From the NCBI RefSeq assembly GCF_017833295.1, contig NZ_JAFIBW010000001.1, positions 806,001-870,000 on the forward strand: a stretch of 64,000 nt of DNA, read 5' to 3'. Each line of letters opens with the position of its first letter. Position 1 is the stretch's first letter. Below are positions 26,660 to 35,609 of the stretch, piece by piece. A program made the position numbers and the translations under genes. This stretch comes from Methylobacterium sp. PvR107. GTDB taxonomy: Bacteria; Pseudomonadota; Alphaproteobacteria; Rhizobiales; Beijerinckiaceae. Under the pieces are notes generated by a model. That model saw nothing but the letters and a program-made list of their open reading frames with translations, did no database searches and had not been told where the DNA came from.

Positions 26660-27621
26660 AGCGCGGACGCGCTTCGCTTCCCAGGGAGGCCCTCCTTCTG
26701 GATCCGCGCGAGGCGGCCTCCAGTCCCACGCTGGCCCGCGACCGCGACGTCATAGTCGTCTTTCGGCAGCCTGGTCAGGAAGCGTTCGGCCAGCTCGAAG
26801 AGCAGGATGTCGGGCCGGACACGCTCGATATAGGCCCAGTCGAGGCTCGAGGACCAGACGAAGTGGACCTCGTGAAAGCTCTCGGCGAGCAGCCCCGTCA
26901 GCAGGAACGGGTCGAAATGCGCGCAGGAATCGCCGAAGAGCACGAGGCGGCGCGGATCGGCGGTCGGCGCCGCGTTCCGGTATATGACATGCGCGCCGAC
27001 ATGCACCTCCCGGTCGCGCCCCTCTGCCTCGTAGGCAGCGAGATAGGCTCCGGTCTCGACCCGTTCGGCATCGCGCTGCAGCATGAACCGCTCGACCCGC
27101 TCCCGCGGCCGTTCGGCGAGCTTCTCGCCGAGATCCATGAGCTGGTCCGAGACGGTGCCGGGGCGCGTGCCGATATCGGCGGGCGGGATGGCCCCGAGCG
27201 CCCGCATGATCGCGCGATAGGCCAGCAGGCATCCCTGCGCCGTCCAGTGCGTGTCGGTGCGCAGGTAGAGCGGCTCAGGCCCGTTCCGGGCCGCGCGCAG
27301 CGGGGCCAGAAGGTCGAGATAGGCCGGGTGACGCGCGAGGTATCGCGCCAGACGCCGAGTCGAAGCTTTGGCGGGCGCGTAGCGCAGGCCGTCGGTCTTG
27401 TCGTCGTAGACTGACAGCTTCTCCGGGACGATCACGTGGAGGCAGCGGATGCCGAGGCTCTCCGCCCGCCGCGCCCGCGCCCGGATCAGCCGCACCCAGC
27501 CCCGGAGCAGCAGCCAGTGCCGCAGGCCGCCCCGATACCGGTCCAGGACGCGGTTGGTGCCGCCGGTGAGAAACAACCAGCCGTCGCGGCCGACATGTAC
27601 GCTCTCTCTGCCTGCAGACAT
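26653..27621 (-). CDS. AlgX/AlgJ-like SGNH-fold acetylation protein
   Basis: A 322-aa protein of the AlgX/AlgJ SGNH-hydrolase-like family, which O-acetylates exopolysaccharide. The beginning GRDGWLFLTGGTNRVLDRY is typical. The catalytic Asp-His pair appears as RTDTHWTAQGCLLAY, and the nucleophile Ser in VLFGDSCAHFDPFLLTGL. I see no clear signal peptide. AlgJ is membrane-linked and AlgX periplasmic, so the location is uncertain. No MBOAT partner is in the neighbourhood; an O-antigen-ligase-like gene lies 20 kb away. Confidence 0.8.
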   Translation of the reverse strand: MSAGRESVHVGRDGWLFLTGGTNRVLDRYRGGLRHWLLLRGWVRLIRARARRAESLGIRCLHVIVPEKLSVYDDKTDGLRYAPAKASTRRLARYLARHPAYLDLLAPLRAARNGPEPLYLRTDTHWTAQGCLLAYRAIMRALGAIPPADIGTRPGTVSDQLMDLGEKLAERPRERVERFMLQRDAERVETGAYLAAYEAEGRDREVHVGAHVIYRNAAPTADPRRLVLFGDSCAHFDPFLLTGLLAESFHEVHFVWSSSLDWAYIERVRPDILLFELAERFLTRLPKDDYDVAVAGQRGTGGRLARIQKEGLPGKRSASALQ

Positions 27622-27679
27622 GGCGGTGCTTTAGCCGCACCGGGACCGGGCGACTAGGCCGGACCCGGCACGGCAGCCC

Positions 27680-28801
27680 ATGCGTTCGCCGGGGATGCCG
27701 CCCTCGTCCGCTCTCGCGCTCGACCCGACGACCCGCCCCCGGCCCGCCCGCCTGTGGCGCCCGCGCCGGGTGCTGGTGACGCCGGCGGCGCTGGAGCACG
27801 CGCACGGGCGGGCCATGCTGGCCCGGGCCGAGGCGGTGGGCCTTCCGGTGGAGCGCCTGACGGCGAACCGCCTCCCGAGCCCGTGCGAGCCGGATCCGCG
27901 CCGGGCCTACGCGGCCGCCAAGGCGACGCTCGCGCTGACGGTGGCACCGCCGACCAAGCTGCGGCTGCAGCCGATCCCGCCCTCGGCCGACTGGCGCTTC
28001 GACCTCGCGGAGGGCTGCCCGGCCCATTGCCAGTACTGCTACCTCGCGGGCTCGCTCCAGGGACCGCCGGTCACGCGCGCCTACGCCAATCTCGACGCGA
28101 TCCTGGGCAACCTCGCCGCCTATGTCGGGCGCGGGGCGGTCACCTCGGCCTCCCCCGAGCGGGCTCACGAGGGCACCACCTTCGAGGCCTCCTGCTACAC
28201 CGACCCGCTCGGCATCGAGCACCTCACCGGCTCGCTCTCGGAAGCGATCCGGCATTTCGGTGCCTGGGACGCCCCGGTGCAGCTGCGCTTCACCACCAAG
28301 TTCGCCGCGGTCGCCCCGCTCCTCGACCTGCCGCACAACCGGCGCACCCGCATCCGCTTCTCGGTGAATGCCCGCGCCGCCGCGCATTACGAGGGCGGCA
28401 CCGACCCGCTGGACGCCCGGCTCGCCGCGCTGGGACAGGTGGCCCGCGCCGGCTATCCGGTCGGCCTGACCATCGCGCCGATCCTGCCGGTCCCGGGCTG
28501 GGAGGAGGCTTACACAGACCTGATCCGCGATGCCGCCGACGCGCTGTCGGGCGTGCCGGACCTCGACCTGACGGCCGAGCTCATCACCCACCGGTTCACC
28601 CCCGGCTCGAAGGCGGTCCTGCGCGGCTGGTATCCGGGCTCGGACCTGCCCCTCGACGAGGCGGAGCGCGTGGAGAAGCGCACGAAATTCGGCTCCGTGA
28701 AGCACGTCTTTCCGAAGCCGCTGATGCAGGCCATGCGCGCGCATCTCACCGAGAGCACAGCGCGCATCCTGCCGGCGGGACGCGTGCTGTACTGGACCTG
28801 A
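27680..28801 (+). CDS. Radical SAM protein of the spore photoproduct lyase (SplB-like) family
   Basis: A 373-aa radical SAM protein. The iron-sulfur Cys cluster is CPAHCQYCYLAG (C-x3-C-x2-C). The flanking FDLAEGCPAHC and FEASCYTDPLGIEHLTG match the SPL family rather than other radical SAM enzymes, as do RTRIRFSVNA and ELITHRFTPGSKAVL. SplB itself repairs spore photoproduct in endospores; homologues in non-spore-formers have unknown or only suspected DNA-repair roles. The gene is followed after 26 bp by a 2'-5' RNA ligase-like gene. Confidence 0.85.
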   Translation: MRSPGMPPSSALALDPTTRPRPARLWRPRRVLVTPAALEHAHGRAMLARAEAVGLPVERLTANRLPSPCEPDPRRAYAAAKATLALTVAPPTKLRLQPIPPSADWRFDLAEGCPAHCQYCYLAGSLQGPPVTRAYANLDAILGNLAAYVGRGAVTSASPERAHEGTTFEASCYTDPLGIEHLTGSLSEAIRHFGAWDAPVQLRFTTKFAAVAPLLDLPHNRRTRIRFSVNARAAAHYEGGTDPLDARLAALGQVARAGYPVGLTIAPILPVPGWEEAYTDLIRDAADALSGVPDLDLTAELITHRFTPGSKAVLRGWYPGSDLPLDEAERVEKRTKFGSVKHVFPKPLMQAMRAHLTESTARILPAGRVLYWT

Positions 28802-28827
28802 GCGGCCCCGGGCGCCATGTCGCCCGC

Positions 28828-29343
28828 ATGAACGATGCCCCCCTGATCCTGACGCTTGCCTTCGACGAGCCGACTTTCGCGCGTTTCGACGGCGAGCGGC
28901 GGCGCTGCTTTCCGGAGACGCTGAACGTCATCCCGGCCCATGCCACGCTGTTCCACCACCTGCCGGGCGACCGGGAGCGCGGCGTGATCGAGGCGATAAC
29001 CGCCTTCGCCCGCACCCTGCCGCCCCCGGAGGTCGCCGTGACGGGCCTGCGCTTCACCGGGCGGGGCGTCGCCTACGTGCTGGAATGCGAGCCGCTGGCG
29101 GCTTTCCGGGCTCGCCTGGCCCGGGAGTTCGACCCGCATCTCACCGCGCAGGATCGGCAGGGCTGGCGCCCGCACGTCACCGTGCAGAACAAGGTCGCGC
29201 CCGAGAAGGCCCGGGCGCTCCATGCCGACCTGTCGGCGGGGTTCGCTCCGTTCCGCTTCACGGCTCCCGCGACCCTGCTGTGGCGTTACCTCGGAGGTCC
29301 CTGGGGCGCGGTCGCGCGTCTGCCCTTCGGAGAGAACGCCTGA
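28828..29343 (+). CDS. 2'-5' RNA ligase superfamily protein (2H phosphoesterase)
   Basis: A 171-aa 2H phosphoesterase-fold protein. The two HxT/S motifs are PAHATLFHHL (near residue 38) and RPHVTVQNKV (near 114), spaced as in 2'-5' RNA ligase/ThpR and related cyclic phosphodiesterases. The ATG at 28828 gives MNDAPLILTLAFDEPTFARF, the first core strand. It is probably cotranscribed with the SplB-like gene upstream and the PAP2 gene downstream. Substrate unknown. Confidence 0.85.
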   Translation: MNDAPLILTLAFDEPTFARFDGERRRCFPETLNVIPAHATLFHHLPGDRERGVIEAITAFARTLPPPEVAVTGLRFTGRGVAYVLECEPLAAFRARLAREFDPHLTAQDRQGWRPHVTVQNKVAPEKARALHADLSAGFAPFRFTAPATLLWRYLGGPWGAVARLPFGENA

Positions 29344-29374
29344 TGGCCACCACGCCTCATCGGGAGGTCGCATC

Positions 29375-30133
29375 GTGAGAGCGCCGGCGAGCCTCCGGGA
29401 CAACCGGCTCATGCGGCCCGCCACGGCGGTCTGGCTGCGGCTGCGCCTCAACGAGGTCGGGCCCCTCGTCGCCCTGCTCGGCCTCAGCATCCTGGGCTAC
29501 GGCTTCTTCTACCTCGCCCACGAGGTCGGCGAGGGATCCACCGCGGCCCTCGACCGCAGGATCCTGCTGAGCCTGCGCAATCCGGCCGACCTGTCCGACC
29601 CGATCGGGCCGCCCTGGCTCGAGGAGACGATGCGCGACATCACCGGCCTCGGCAGCGTGTTCACGGTGCTGTTCCTGACCTGCGCGGTCGCCGCTTACCT
29701 TGCGGTGTCCGGGCGCCGCCGGATCGGTCTGTACGTGCTCGCCGCCGTTGGCAGCGGCGAACTGGTCTCGACCGTGCTGAAGGTCTTCTACCAACGGCCC
29801 CGGCCGGATCTCGTGCCGCACGGCATGGAGGTGTTCACCGCGAGCTTCCCGAGCGGCCACGCCACCATGTCGGCGATCGCCTACCTGACCCTGGCGACCC
29901 TGATCGCCCGGGTGGAGCGCAACCGGCGCGCCAAGGCTCTGGTTCTGGCGCTCGGCGTGAGCCTGACGCTGCTGGTCGGCCTCAGCCGCATCTATCTCGG
30001 CGTGCATTGGCCGAGCGACGTGCTGGCCGGCTGGTGCATCGGCGCGGCCTGGGCGTCCCTGTGCTGGTTCGTCGCCCTGCAGCTTCAGCGCCGCGGTGAG
30101 GTCGAAGCGCCGGACCCGCCGCCGCCGGCCTGA
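29375..30133 (+). CDS. PAP2-family membrane phosphatase
   Basis: A 252-aa integral membrane lipid phosphatase. The tripartite active site is intact: KVFYQRPRPD, then PSGHATM, then SRIYLGVHWPSDVLAGW. Around six hydrophobic segments are visible. The enzyme could act on phosphatidate, undecaprenyl pyrophosphate or related lipids. I prefer the GTG at 29375 because GGGAGG lies 7 nt upstream; an ATG at 29411 also works. The neighbours give no substrate. Confidence 0.9.
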   Translation: MRAPASLRDNRLMRPATAVWLRLRLNEVGPLVALLGLSILGYGFFYLAHEVGEGSTAALDRRILLSLRNPADLSDPIGPPWLEETMRDITGLGSVFTVLFLTCAVAAYLAVSGRRRIGLYVLAAVGSGELVSTVLKVFYQRPRPDLVPHGMEVFTASFPSGHATMSAIAYLTLATLIARVERNRRAKALVLALGVSLTLLVGLSRIYLGVHWPSDVLAGWCIGAAWASLCWFVALQLQRRGEVEAPDPPPPA

Positions 30134-30146
30134 CCGCGGAGGCCCC

Positions 30147-30464
30147 GTGCGCGGCGCCGCATTCCTGCGGGAGCACGACTGTACCGTGCGCGACGTGTCC
30201 CTGGACGGCGCGGGGATCCGCATCGCCGCCGAGACGATCCCGCCGGAAAGCTTCGACCTGTTCATCCCCTGCCGGAACGCGACGCGGCGGGTGTTCGTGG
30301 CGTGGCGGTCGGGCGCGGCCGTCGGTCCCGGCTTCGACGCAACGCAGGCGGCCTCCGCGCCGGAGGCGGTCGTCCGGCGCCTCGCCGCCAGCGAAACGGA
30401 GGTGGCGCGTCTGCGCGCCGCGCTCCTCGCTGGAAACAGCCCGGAACCCGGTCGCGTTCACTGA
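30147..30464 (+). CDS. PilZ-like domain protein
   Basis: A 105-aa protein whose first 65 residues read like a PilZ beta-barrel: CTVRDVSLDGAGIRIAAE, then FDLFIPCRNATRRVFVAWR and GAAVGPGF. The c-di-GMP-binding RxxxR is not clear at the N-terminus, so ligand binding is doubtful. A helical tail (EAVVRRLAASETEVARLRAA) follows. The GTG at 30147, 13 bp after the PAP2 stop, has GGAGG upstream; the longer frame from 30096 would overlap PAP2. Confidence 0.65.
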   Translation: MRGAAFLREHDCTVRDVSLDGAGIRIAAETIPPESFDLFIPCRNATRRVFVAWRSGAAVGPGFDATQAASAPEAVVRRLAASETEVARLRAALLAGNSPEPGRVH

Positions 30465-30549
30465 GTGGGCGGTCCGGCCAGCGCTGGCGCCCGACCCCTG
30501 CTGCGGCGCTTCGGCGCCGTCACTGCAATCCGGCGATACGGCGAGGCTC

Positions 30550-31848
30550 ATGGCGGACGACAACCGGCTCTCACGACGCAACCTTCTGGCCGCCGGGGGC
30601 GCCCTGGCCGGCGCCGCCATGGGAGGCCCCGCGCAGGCGGCCCCGCCGGCGCCGTCCGTCCCAGCCGATACCGGCGCGGTCCAGGGCGGCCGGGTGATGT
30701 TCCCGAACTGGCGCGGCTCTGGGGATCGTCCCCCGGCACCGACGCCAGCCCCGCAGCCGCCGGGCCAGCGCGTCGGCTACTGCGTCATCGGCCTCGGGCG
30801 GCTCAGCCTCGACGAGATCCTGCCGGCCTTCGGGGAGACCAAGCGCTCGCGGCTCGCCGCGGTGATGTCGGGCTCGCCCGAAAAGGCGAAGCTCGTAGCG
30901 CGCCAATACGGCCTGCCCGACGATGCCGTCTACGGCTACGACGAGTGGGATCGGCTGAAGGCCAATCCGAACGTCCAGGTGGTCTACGTCGTCACGCCGA
31001 ACGGCGTGCACCGGGACAACGTCGTAGCCGCGGCCGCCGCCGGCAAGCAGGTGCTCTGCGAGAAGCCGATGGCGGTGTCCTCGGACGAGTGCCGCGAGAT
31101 GATCGCGGCCTGCGCCAAGGCGAGCGTCAAGTTGATGATCGCCTATCGCTGCCAGTACGAGCCGCACAACCGCGCGGTGATCAGGATCGCCCGCTCGGGC
31201 GAGTTCGGCCGGCCCCGGACGATCCAGGCCTTCAACGGCCAGACGACCGGCCTGCCGGAGCAGTGGCGCCTCAAGAAGGCGCTGGCGGGCGGCGGCTCGC
31301 TGCCGGATATCGGGCTCTACTGCCTGAACACCACCCGTGCCGTGCTCGGCGAGGAGCCGGAGCTGATCCAGGCCCAGATCCACTCGCTGGCCGACGATCC
31401 GAAATACCGCGAGGTCGAGGAGACGGTGAGCTTCACCCTGCGCTTCCCGTCCGGGGTGATCGCGCAGTGCATGTCGAGCTACGGCGTCTACGAGGCGCGC
31501 GCGCTGACCCTGCACACCAGCAACGCGTCGGTCGATCTCCAGAACGCCTTCGCGTACGAGGGCCAGCGGCTCTACATCGGCCACCGCGACGGCAAGAATG
31601 CCGCCCGGGACGAGAAGGTCCTGAGCGCCAAGAATCAGTTCGCCCTGGAAATGGATCACTTCTCCCGGTGCATCCAGGAGAACCTGCGCCCGCGCACCCC
31701 CGGCGAGGAGGGACTGCAGGATCAGGTTTTGATGGAGGCGATCTACGAGGCCGCCCGCACCGGCGTGCCCGTCAAGGTCGGCCCGCCCCCTGGGTCCGGC
31801 GCGGGCCTCGACGTGACCCGCGGTCCGGAGCCGGAGGAGCCGAGCTGA
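30550..31848 (+). CDS. Tat-exported Gfo/Idh/MocA-family oxidoreductase
   Basis: A 432-aa NAD(P)-dependent sugar or inositol oxidoreductase of the glucose-fructose oxidoreductase type. A twin-arginine signal opens it (LSRRNLLAAGGALAG, then AQAA). The Rossmann domain starts VGYCVIGLGRLSLDEILPAF, and the family motif CEKPMAV lies near residue 178. GGGSLPDIGLYCLNTTRAVL supplies the catalytic-region Asp. Tat export of a folded, cofactor-loaded enzyme fits the periplasmic GFOR model. Its stop is 6 bp from the convergent flgH stop. Confidence 0.88.
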   Translation: MADDNRLSRRNLLAAGGALAGAAMGGPAQAAPPAPSVPADTGAVQGGRVMFPNWRGSGDRPPAPTPAPQPPGQRVGYCVIGLGRLSLDEILPAFGETKRSRLAAVMSGSPEKAKLVARQYGLPDDAVYGYDEWDRLKANPNVQVVYVVTPNGVHRDNVVAAAAAGKQVLCEKPMAVSSDECREMIAACAKASVKLMIAYRCQYEPHNRAVIRIARSGEFGRPRTIQAFNGQTTGLPEQWRLKKALAGGGSLPDIGLYCLNTTRAVLGEEPELIQAQIHSLADDPKYREVEETVSFTLRFPSGVIAQCMSSYGVYEARALTLHTSNASVDLQNAFAYEGQRLYIGHRDGKNAARDEKVLSAKNQFALEMDHFSRCIQENLRPRTPGEEGLQDQVLMEAIYEAARTGVPVKVGPPPGSGAGLDVTRGPEPEEPS

Positions 31849-31854
31849 GACGCC

Positions 31855-32604
31855 TCAGAACGGCAGCAGGATGTCGACGATCTGCTGGCCGTAGCGTGGC
31901 TGCTGCACGTCGGTGATCTGGCCGCGGCCGCCATAGGCGATCCGGGCCTGGGCGATCTTGGTCGAATCGATGGTGTTGTCGGACTCGATGTCCTCCGGCC
32001 GGACGACGCCGGCGACCACCATCTCGCGGATCTCGAAATTGACCCGGATCTCCTGCTTGCCCTCCACCACGAGGTTGCCGTTGGGCAGCACCTGGGTCAC
32101 CACGGCGGCCACGTTCGTCGTCACGGTCTCGGCGCGCTGGACCGAGCCGGCACCGTCGTTGGCGGTGGCCGAGGTGGCGGCGAGCAGCGCCGTGCCGCCG
32201 ACGCCGAAGGCTTTGCCGACGGCGTTGTTCTCGAGACCGAGGGCGTTCGGCAGGCCGAAGCTCTCGGTGTTGGCCCGCGACCGCTTGGTCTCGTTGCTGA
32301 TGTTCGCTTGGTCGGTGACATTGACCTTTACGGTCAGGAGGTCGCCGAGCCGGGCCGCGCGCTGATCCTTGAAGAAGGCGCGCGATCCGGTGCGCCAGAG
32401 CGAGTTCGGCGCATAGGAGACCGGCTGGACGTCGGGCATCGGCATCCGCACCGGCTTGTAGCCGGGCTGGGTCGTCGGATCCTCGATCGCCGACAGGGCC
32501 GGGGTCGCGCCGACCTGGGAGAGGCGGTCGGCCGTGTTGCAGGCACCGAGCGCGCCGGCAAGCAGCGCGGCGGCGAGCGGGTTCAGGACGATGCGGCTGG
32601 CCAT
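31855..32604 (-). CDS. flgH: Flagellar L-ring lipoprotein FlgH
   Basis: Forms the outer-membrane L ring of the flagellar basal body. The 249-aa precursor has a lipoprotein signal with lipobox GALGAC. SLWRTGSRAFFKDQRAARLG, GDLLTVKVNVTDQANISNE and NGNLVVEGKQEIRVN are standard FlgH segments. The C-terminus has the conserved RPEDI, DNTIDSTKIAQARIAYGGRG and near-terminal VDILLPF. I use the ATG at 32604 (MASRIVLN), since the upstream in-frame start adds nine residues before the signal. Last gene of flgF-flgG-flgA-flgH. Confidence 0.96.
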   Translation of the reverse strand: MASRIVLNPLAAALLAGALGACNTADRLSQVGATPALSAIEDPTTQPGYKPVRMPMPDVQPVSYAPNSLWRTGSRAFFKDQRAARLGDLLTVKVNVTDQANISNETKRSRANTESFGLPNALGLENNAVGKAFGVGGTALLAATSATANDGAGSVQRAETVTTNVAAVVTQVLPNGNLVVEGKQEIRVNFEIREMVVAGVVRPEDIESDNTIDSTKIAQARIAYGGRGQITDVQQPRYGQQIVDILLPF

Positions 32605-32640
32605 CGGACAGGTACTCTTCGACGCGGACAAGACGGGTGC

Positions 32641-33774
32641 TCAGCGTAGGGAGGCGGTGGCCTGGACCTGCGCGGCGGCACCCGGCTGGGTCGTGGGACT
32701 CGGGCTCACCGAGACCCGGCCAGGCCCGATCACGGTGGTCTGGAGGACCTTCTTGGAGGTCACGTTGACGACGTTGACGACCGCGCCGATGCGACCGCTC
32801 TCGTTGGCGATCCCACGCATCTGCAGGCTGATGCTCGGCGTCTCATAGACGATCGTCACGTTCTCGCCCCGGGCGACCAGCTCGGGCGGCGCCGTGTCGG
32901 ACACCCGCAGCACCGTGCCGGCCGACAGCGCGTGCTGGGCGACCTCCCCGAGGATCGCGGAGGCGCTGGCCTGCGCGTCGGCCGCGACGGCGTCGCGCGG
33001 GCGCCGTTCCAGGGTGAGGTCGCCCTCTCTGACCGGCTCGCCGCGGTTGAGCGCGCGGGCGAGAACGGCGACTTCGCGCATCTCGATGACCACGCCCGAG
33101 ACCCGTAGCGAGGCCTGGCGTTCGCCCAGGCTGACGAGGCCCGCGACACGGCGGGAGCGCGGGTCGTAGCTGAGGTCGAGGGCCGTGGCCTGGCCCTCGA
33201 GATCAACCGGCGCCAGCAGGGTCGGACCGTCGCCGTCGAAACGCACCGCGACGGTGCGCGGGTCGAGTGAATAGCCGGTTTCCAGGCCGTGCTTGAGCGC
33301 GGCCTCGATCTCCGGCGGGCCGAGGCGGCGGGCGGCGCGCTGCACGGCGATCTGCAGCCGGCCTCCGGTCTCCAGGCCGGTGAGGCCGAGCGCCGTGGCC
33401 GCTTCGACGATCCGGCGGGTCTGGATTGTTCCGGTCGCGCCGAGCGCGGGGGAGCGGAACAGCGGGCGGGCCGCGAGCGTCGAGGGCGCGCCCTCGATCA
33501 GGTCGGCGAGGGTCAGGACGTCGCCGCGGGCGGTCACGTCCCCACGCAGGTGCAGGCCGTCGGCCCGGGCCATCGCGGGGATCGCGAGCACCCCGAGCAC
33601 CGCGACGGTCAGGACGGCGAGCATGGCGCGCAGGACCACGGCCGTGCCGAGCGGGACGACCCGTGGCCGGGGACGGCGGACGATCGGGCTGAGGTCGCTC
33701 TCGTATGACGCCGTGCTGACGAGGGGCAGACCGACGGTCGCGAAGGCGGGATCGGGGAGCATGCGGGCATACAT
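32641..33774 (-). CDS. flgA: Flagellar P-ring assembly chaperone FlgA
   Basis: A periplasmic chaperone for P-ring (FlgI) assembly, 377 aa as drawn. The C-terminal SAF-type domain shows VAVLARALNRGEPVREGDLT, then LSAGTVLRVSDTAPPELVAR and GENVTIVYETPSISLQMRG. The signal peptide (VVLRAMLAVLTVAVLGVLAI, then MARA) begins only near residue 46, so the true start is probably downstream of the ATG at 33774, for example the Met near residue 51. The N-terminal half is longer than in E. coli FlgA, as is usual in alphaproteobacteria. Confidence 0.92.
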   Translation of the reverse strand: MYARMLPDPAFATVGLPLVSTASYESDLSPIVRRPRPRVVPLGTAVVLRAMLAVLTVAVLGVLAIPAMARADGLHLRGDVTARGDVLTLADLIEGAPSTLAARPLFRSPALGATGTIQTRRIVEAATALGLTGLETGGRLQIAVQRAARRLGPPEIEAALKHGLETGYSLDPRTVAVRFDGDGPTLLAPVDLEGQATALDLSYDPRSRRVAGLVSLGERQASLRVSGVVIEMREVAVLARALNRGEPVREGDLTLERRPRDAVAADAQASASAILGEVAQHALSAGTVLRVSDTAPPELVARGENVTIVYETPSISLQMRGIANESGRIGAVVNVVNVTSKKVLQTTVIGPGRVSVSPSPTTQPGAAAQVQATASLR

Positions 33775-33808
33775 GATCAGGGACCTGGAGCGGGCGCGGG
33801 CTGCGCGC

Positions 33809-34600
33809 TTAGCTGCGGAACATCTGGGTGGTGGTGGAGAGCATCTGGTCGGCGGCGGTGACGACCTTGGAGTTCATCTCGTAGGCGCGCTGCGCGGCGA
33901 TCAGCGACGAGATCTCCGTAACGGCGTTGACGTTCGCCTCCTCCAGGTAGCTCTGCTGGAGGTTGCCGAAGCCCTCGGCGCCCGCCAGGCCGCTGATGGC
34001 CGGGCCGGAGGCGGCGGTCTCGATGAACAGGTTGTCGCCGATCGACTCGAGGCCGACCTTGTTCACGAAGCGCGAGAGCTGGAACTGGCCGAGTGACTGC
34101 GGCGCCGTCTGTCCCGGCAGCGTCGCCTGCACGGCGCCGGTGGCGCTGATCGTCACCGCGGTCGCGGTCTGCGGCACGGTGATCGCCGGATCGAGCAGGT
34201 AGCCGTCGCGGGTGACGAGCTGGCCCTGGGCCGAGAGGTCGAAGGAGCCGTCCCGCGTGTAGGCGGTCCGGCCGTCCGGCATGGTGACCCGGAAGAAGCC
34301 CTCGCCACGGATCGCGACGTCGTAGTCCTTCTCCGTGGAGGAGAGCGTGCCCTGCGACATGACCCGGGCGGTCGAGGTCGTTTTCACGCCCGAGCCGAGG
34401 GCGAGGCCCGCGGGGAGCTGCGTGTTCTGCTCCGAGGTCGAGGAGCCCGCGCGGCGCAGGTTCTGATAGAGCAGATCCTGGAAGTGCACCTGCTGGCGCT
34501 TGTAGCCGGTGGTGCGCAGGTTCGCGATGTTGTTCGAGATGACCTGGACGTTGAGTTCCTGGGCCGCCATGCCGGTGGCGGCGGAGTAGAGGGCGCGCAT
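33809..34600 (-). CDS. flgG: Flagellar distal rod protein FlgG
   Basis: The distal-rod protein that runs through the L and P rings, 263 aa. The N-terminus MRALYSAATGMAAQELNVQV and NNIANLRTTGYKRQQVHFQD are the flagellar rod/hook signature. The mid-region GEGFFRVTMPDGRTAYTRDG and the C-terminal helix AYEMNSKVVTAADQMLSTTT complete the family pattern. It begins 13 bp after the flgF stop and is followed by flgA. Confidence 0.97.
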   Translation of the reverse strand: MRALYSAATGMAAQELNVQVISNNIANLRTTGYKRQQVHFQDLLYQNLRRAGSSTSEQNTQLPAGLALGSGVKTTSTARVMSQGTLSSTEKDYDVAIRGEGFFRVTMPDGRTAYTRDGSFDLSAQGQLVTRDGYLLDPAITVPQTATAVTISATGAVQATLPGQTAPQSLGQFQLSRFVNKVGLESIGDNLFIETAASGPAISGLAGAEGFGNLQQSYLEEANVNAVTEISSLIAAQRAYEMNSKVVTAADQMLSTTTQMFRS

Positions 34601-34613
34601 CGGTCAGGCCCCC

Positions 34614-35354
34614 TTACGCGACGTCGGCGAGGCGGCGGATCGCCGTGCCCCGCAGATCGTCGAGGCGGGAGATCATGCTCGACACCATGGCGTAGGAGCG
34701 GTTCACGTCCATCAGCCGGGTCATCTCGATGACCGGGCGGACATTCGAGCGCTCCAGCGCGGCCGGCTCCAGGCGGCCGTCGATCCCGGCTGGGCGTGCC
34801 GGATCCGGCGAGGCGTAGAGGTTGGCTCCTTCGTTCGTCAGCCGCTGCGGGTTGGCGAAGGTGACGAGCTTGATCTTGCCGCGGATGCCGAGATTGGTCG
34901 ACACCGTGCCGTCGGGCCCGATCGCCAGCCCGGTCTCCTGCGGGTTGATGCTGATCGGGCCGCCGTCACCCACGACCTTGTTGCCGTCGCTGGTCACGAG
35001 CGTGCCCTGGGCGTCCAGCTCGAACGCGCCGTTGCGGGTGTAGCGCTCGCCCTGGGGCGACTGCACAGCGATGAAGGCAGAGCCCTTGACGGCGACGTTG
35101 AGCGGGTTGCCGGTCTGCTCGACCGGACCCTGCCCGAGGTCGAGGGCGGTGCCCTGGTCGATGACGTAGGAGAGGCGCCGGTCCGGCCGGGCGAAGGAAT
35201 CCGCGCTCGCCACCGGCATCAGGTATTCCTGGAAGCGGCTGTTGCGGGCCTTGAAGCCGGTGGTCGACACGTTGGCCATGTTGTTGGCGATCACGTCCAG
35301 CTCGCGCTGGAGCGCCATCTGGCTCGACACGCCGACGAAGAGGGCATTCTGCAT
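34614..35354 (-). CDS. flgF: Flagellar proximal rod protein FlgF
   Basis: A proximal-rod subunit, 246 aa. The start MQNALFVGVSSQMALQRELD with ANNMANVSTTGFKARNSRFQ matches the rod family. FlgF is told from FlgG by length and by RRLSYVIDQGTALDLGQGPV and NVAVKGSAFIAVQSPQGERY. The C-terminal ERSNVRPVIEMTRLMDVNRS helix is present. It opens the leftward rod operon, divergent from fliL with 255 bp between. Confidence 0.95.
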   Translation of the reverse strand: MQNALFVGVSSQMALQRELDVIANNMANVSTTGFKARNSRFQEYLMPVASADSFARPDRRLSYVIDQGTALDLGQGPVEQTGNPLNVAVKGSAFIAVQSPQGERYTRNGAFELDAQGTLVTSDGNKVVGDGGPISINPQETGLAIGPDGTVSTNLGIRGKIKLVTFANPQRLTNEGANLYASPDPARPAGIDGRLEPAALERSNVRPVIEMTRLMDVNRSYAMVSSMISRLDDLRGTAIRRLADVA

Positions 35355-35609
35355 CGTGGACTCTGGGACTCGTGCGCCGCGGTGGCGGCAACGATCCTTT
35401 CAGCATGCGCTGTGCCACGTGACCGGATGGAAATTTGCTCAGCATCTGGAGTGGCTTATCCGGAAGTAAGCCGGCCGGTCCGGCCGGTCCGGACCGCGCC
35501 ACGGCAAACCTGACTCGGCAGGAATTGCCCGCTTAACGGCGCGTTAACCCTGATGCTCCGATATCCGGTTGTACCCGGCGCGCGGACTTCCGCGAGAGAG
35601 CATTATTCC
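35355..35609. promoter_or_regulatory. Shared divergent control region of the two flagellar operons
   Basis: 255 bp between the flgF start (leftward) and fliL start (rightward), which must hold both promoters. A CCGGCCGGTC-type direct repeat stands at about 35470-35495 and a GTTAAC-containing stretch at about 35540-35550. I could not place a convincing -24/-12 or -35/-10 pair. Confidence 0.4.

Noticed and set aside
35500..35530. Possible sigma-54 promoter (GGCAGGAATTGC) before fliL
   Set aside because: The GG and GC elements are 2 nt too close for the -24/-12 spacing.
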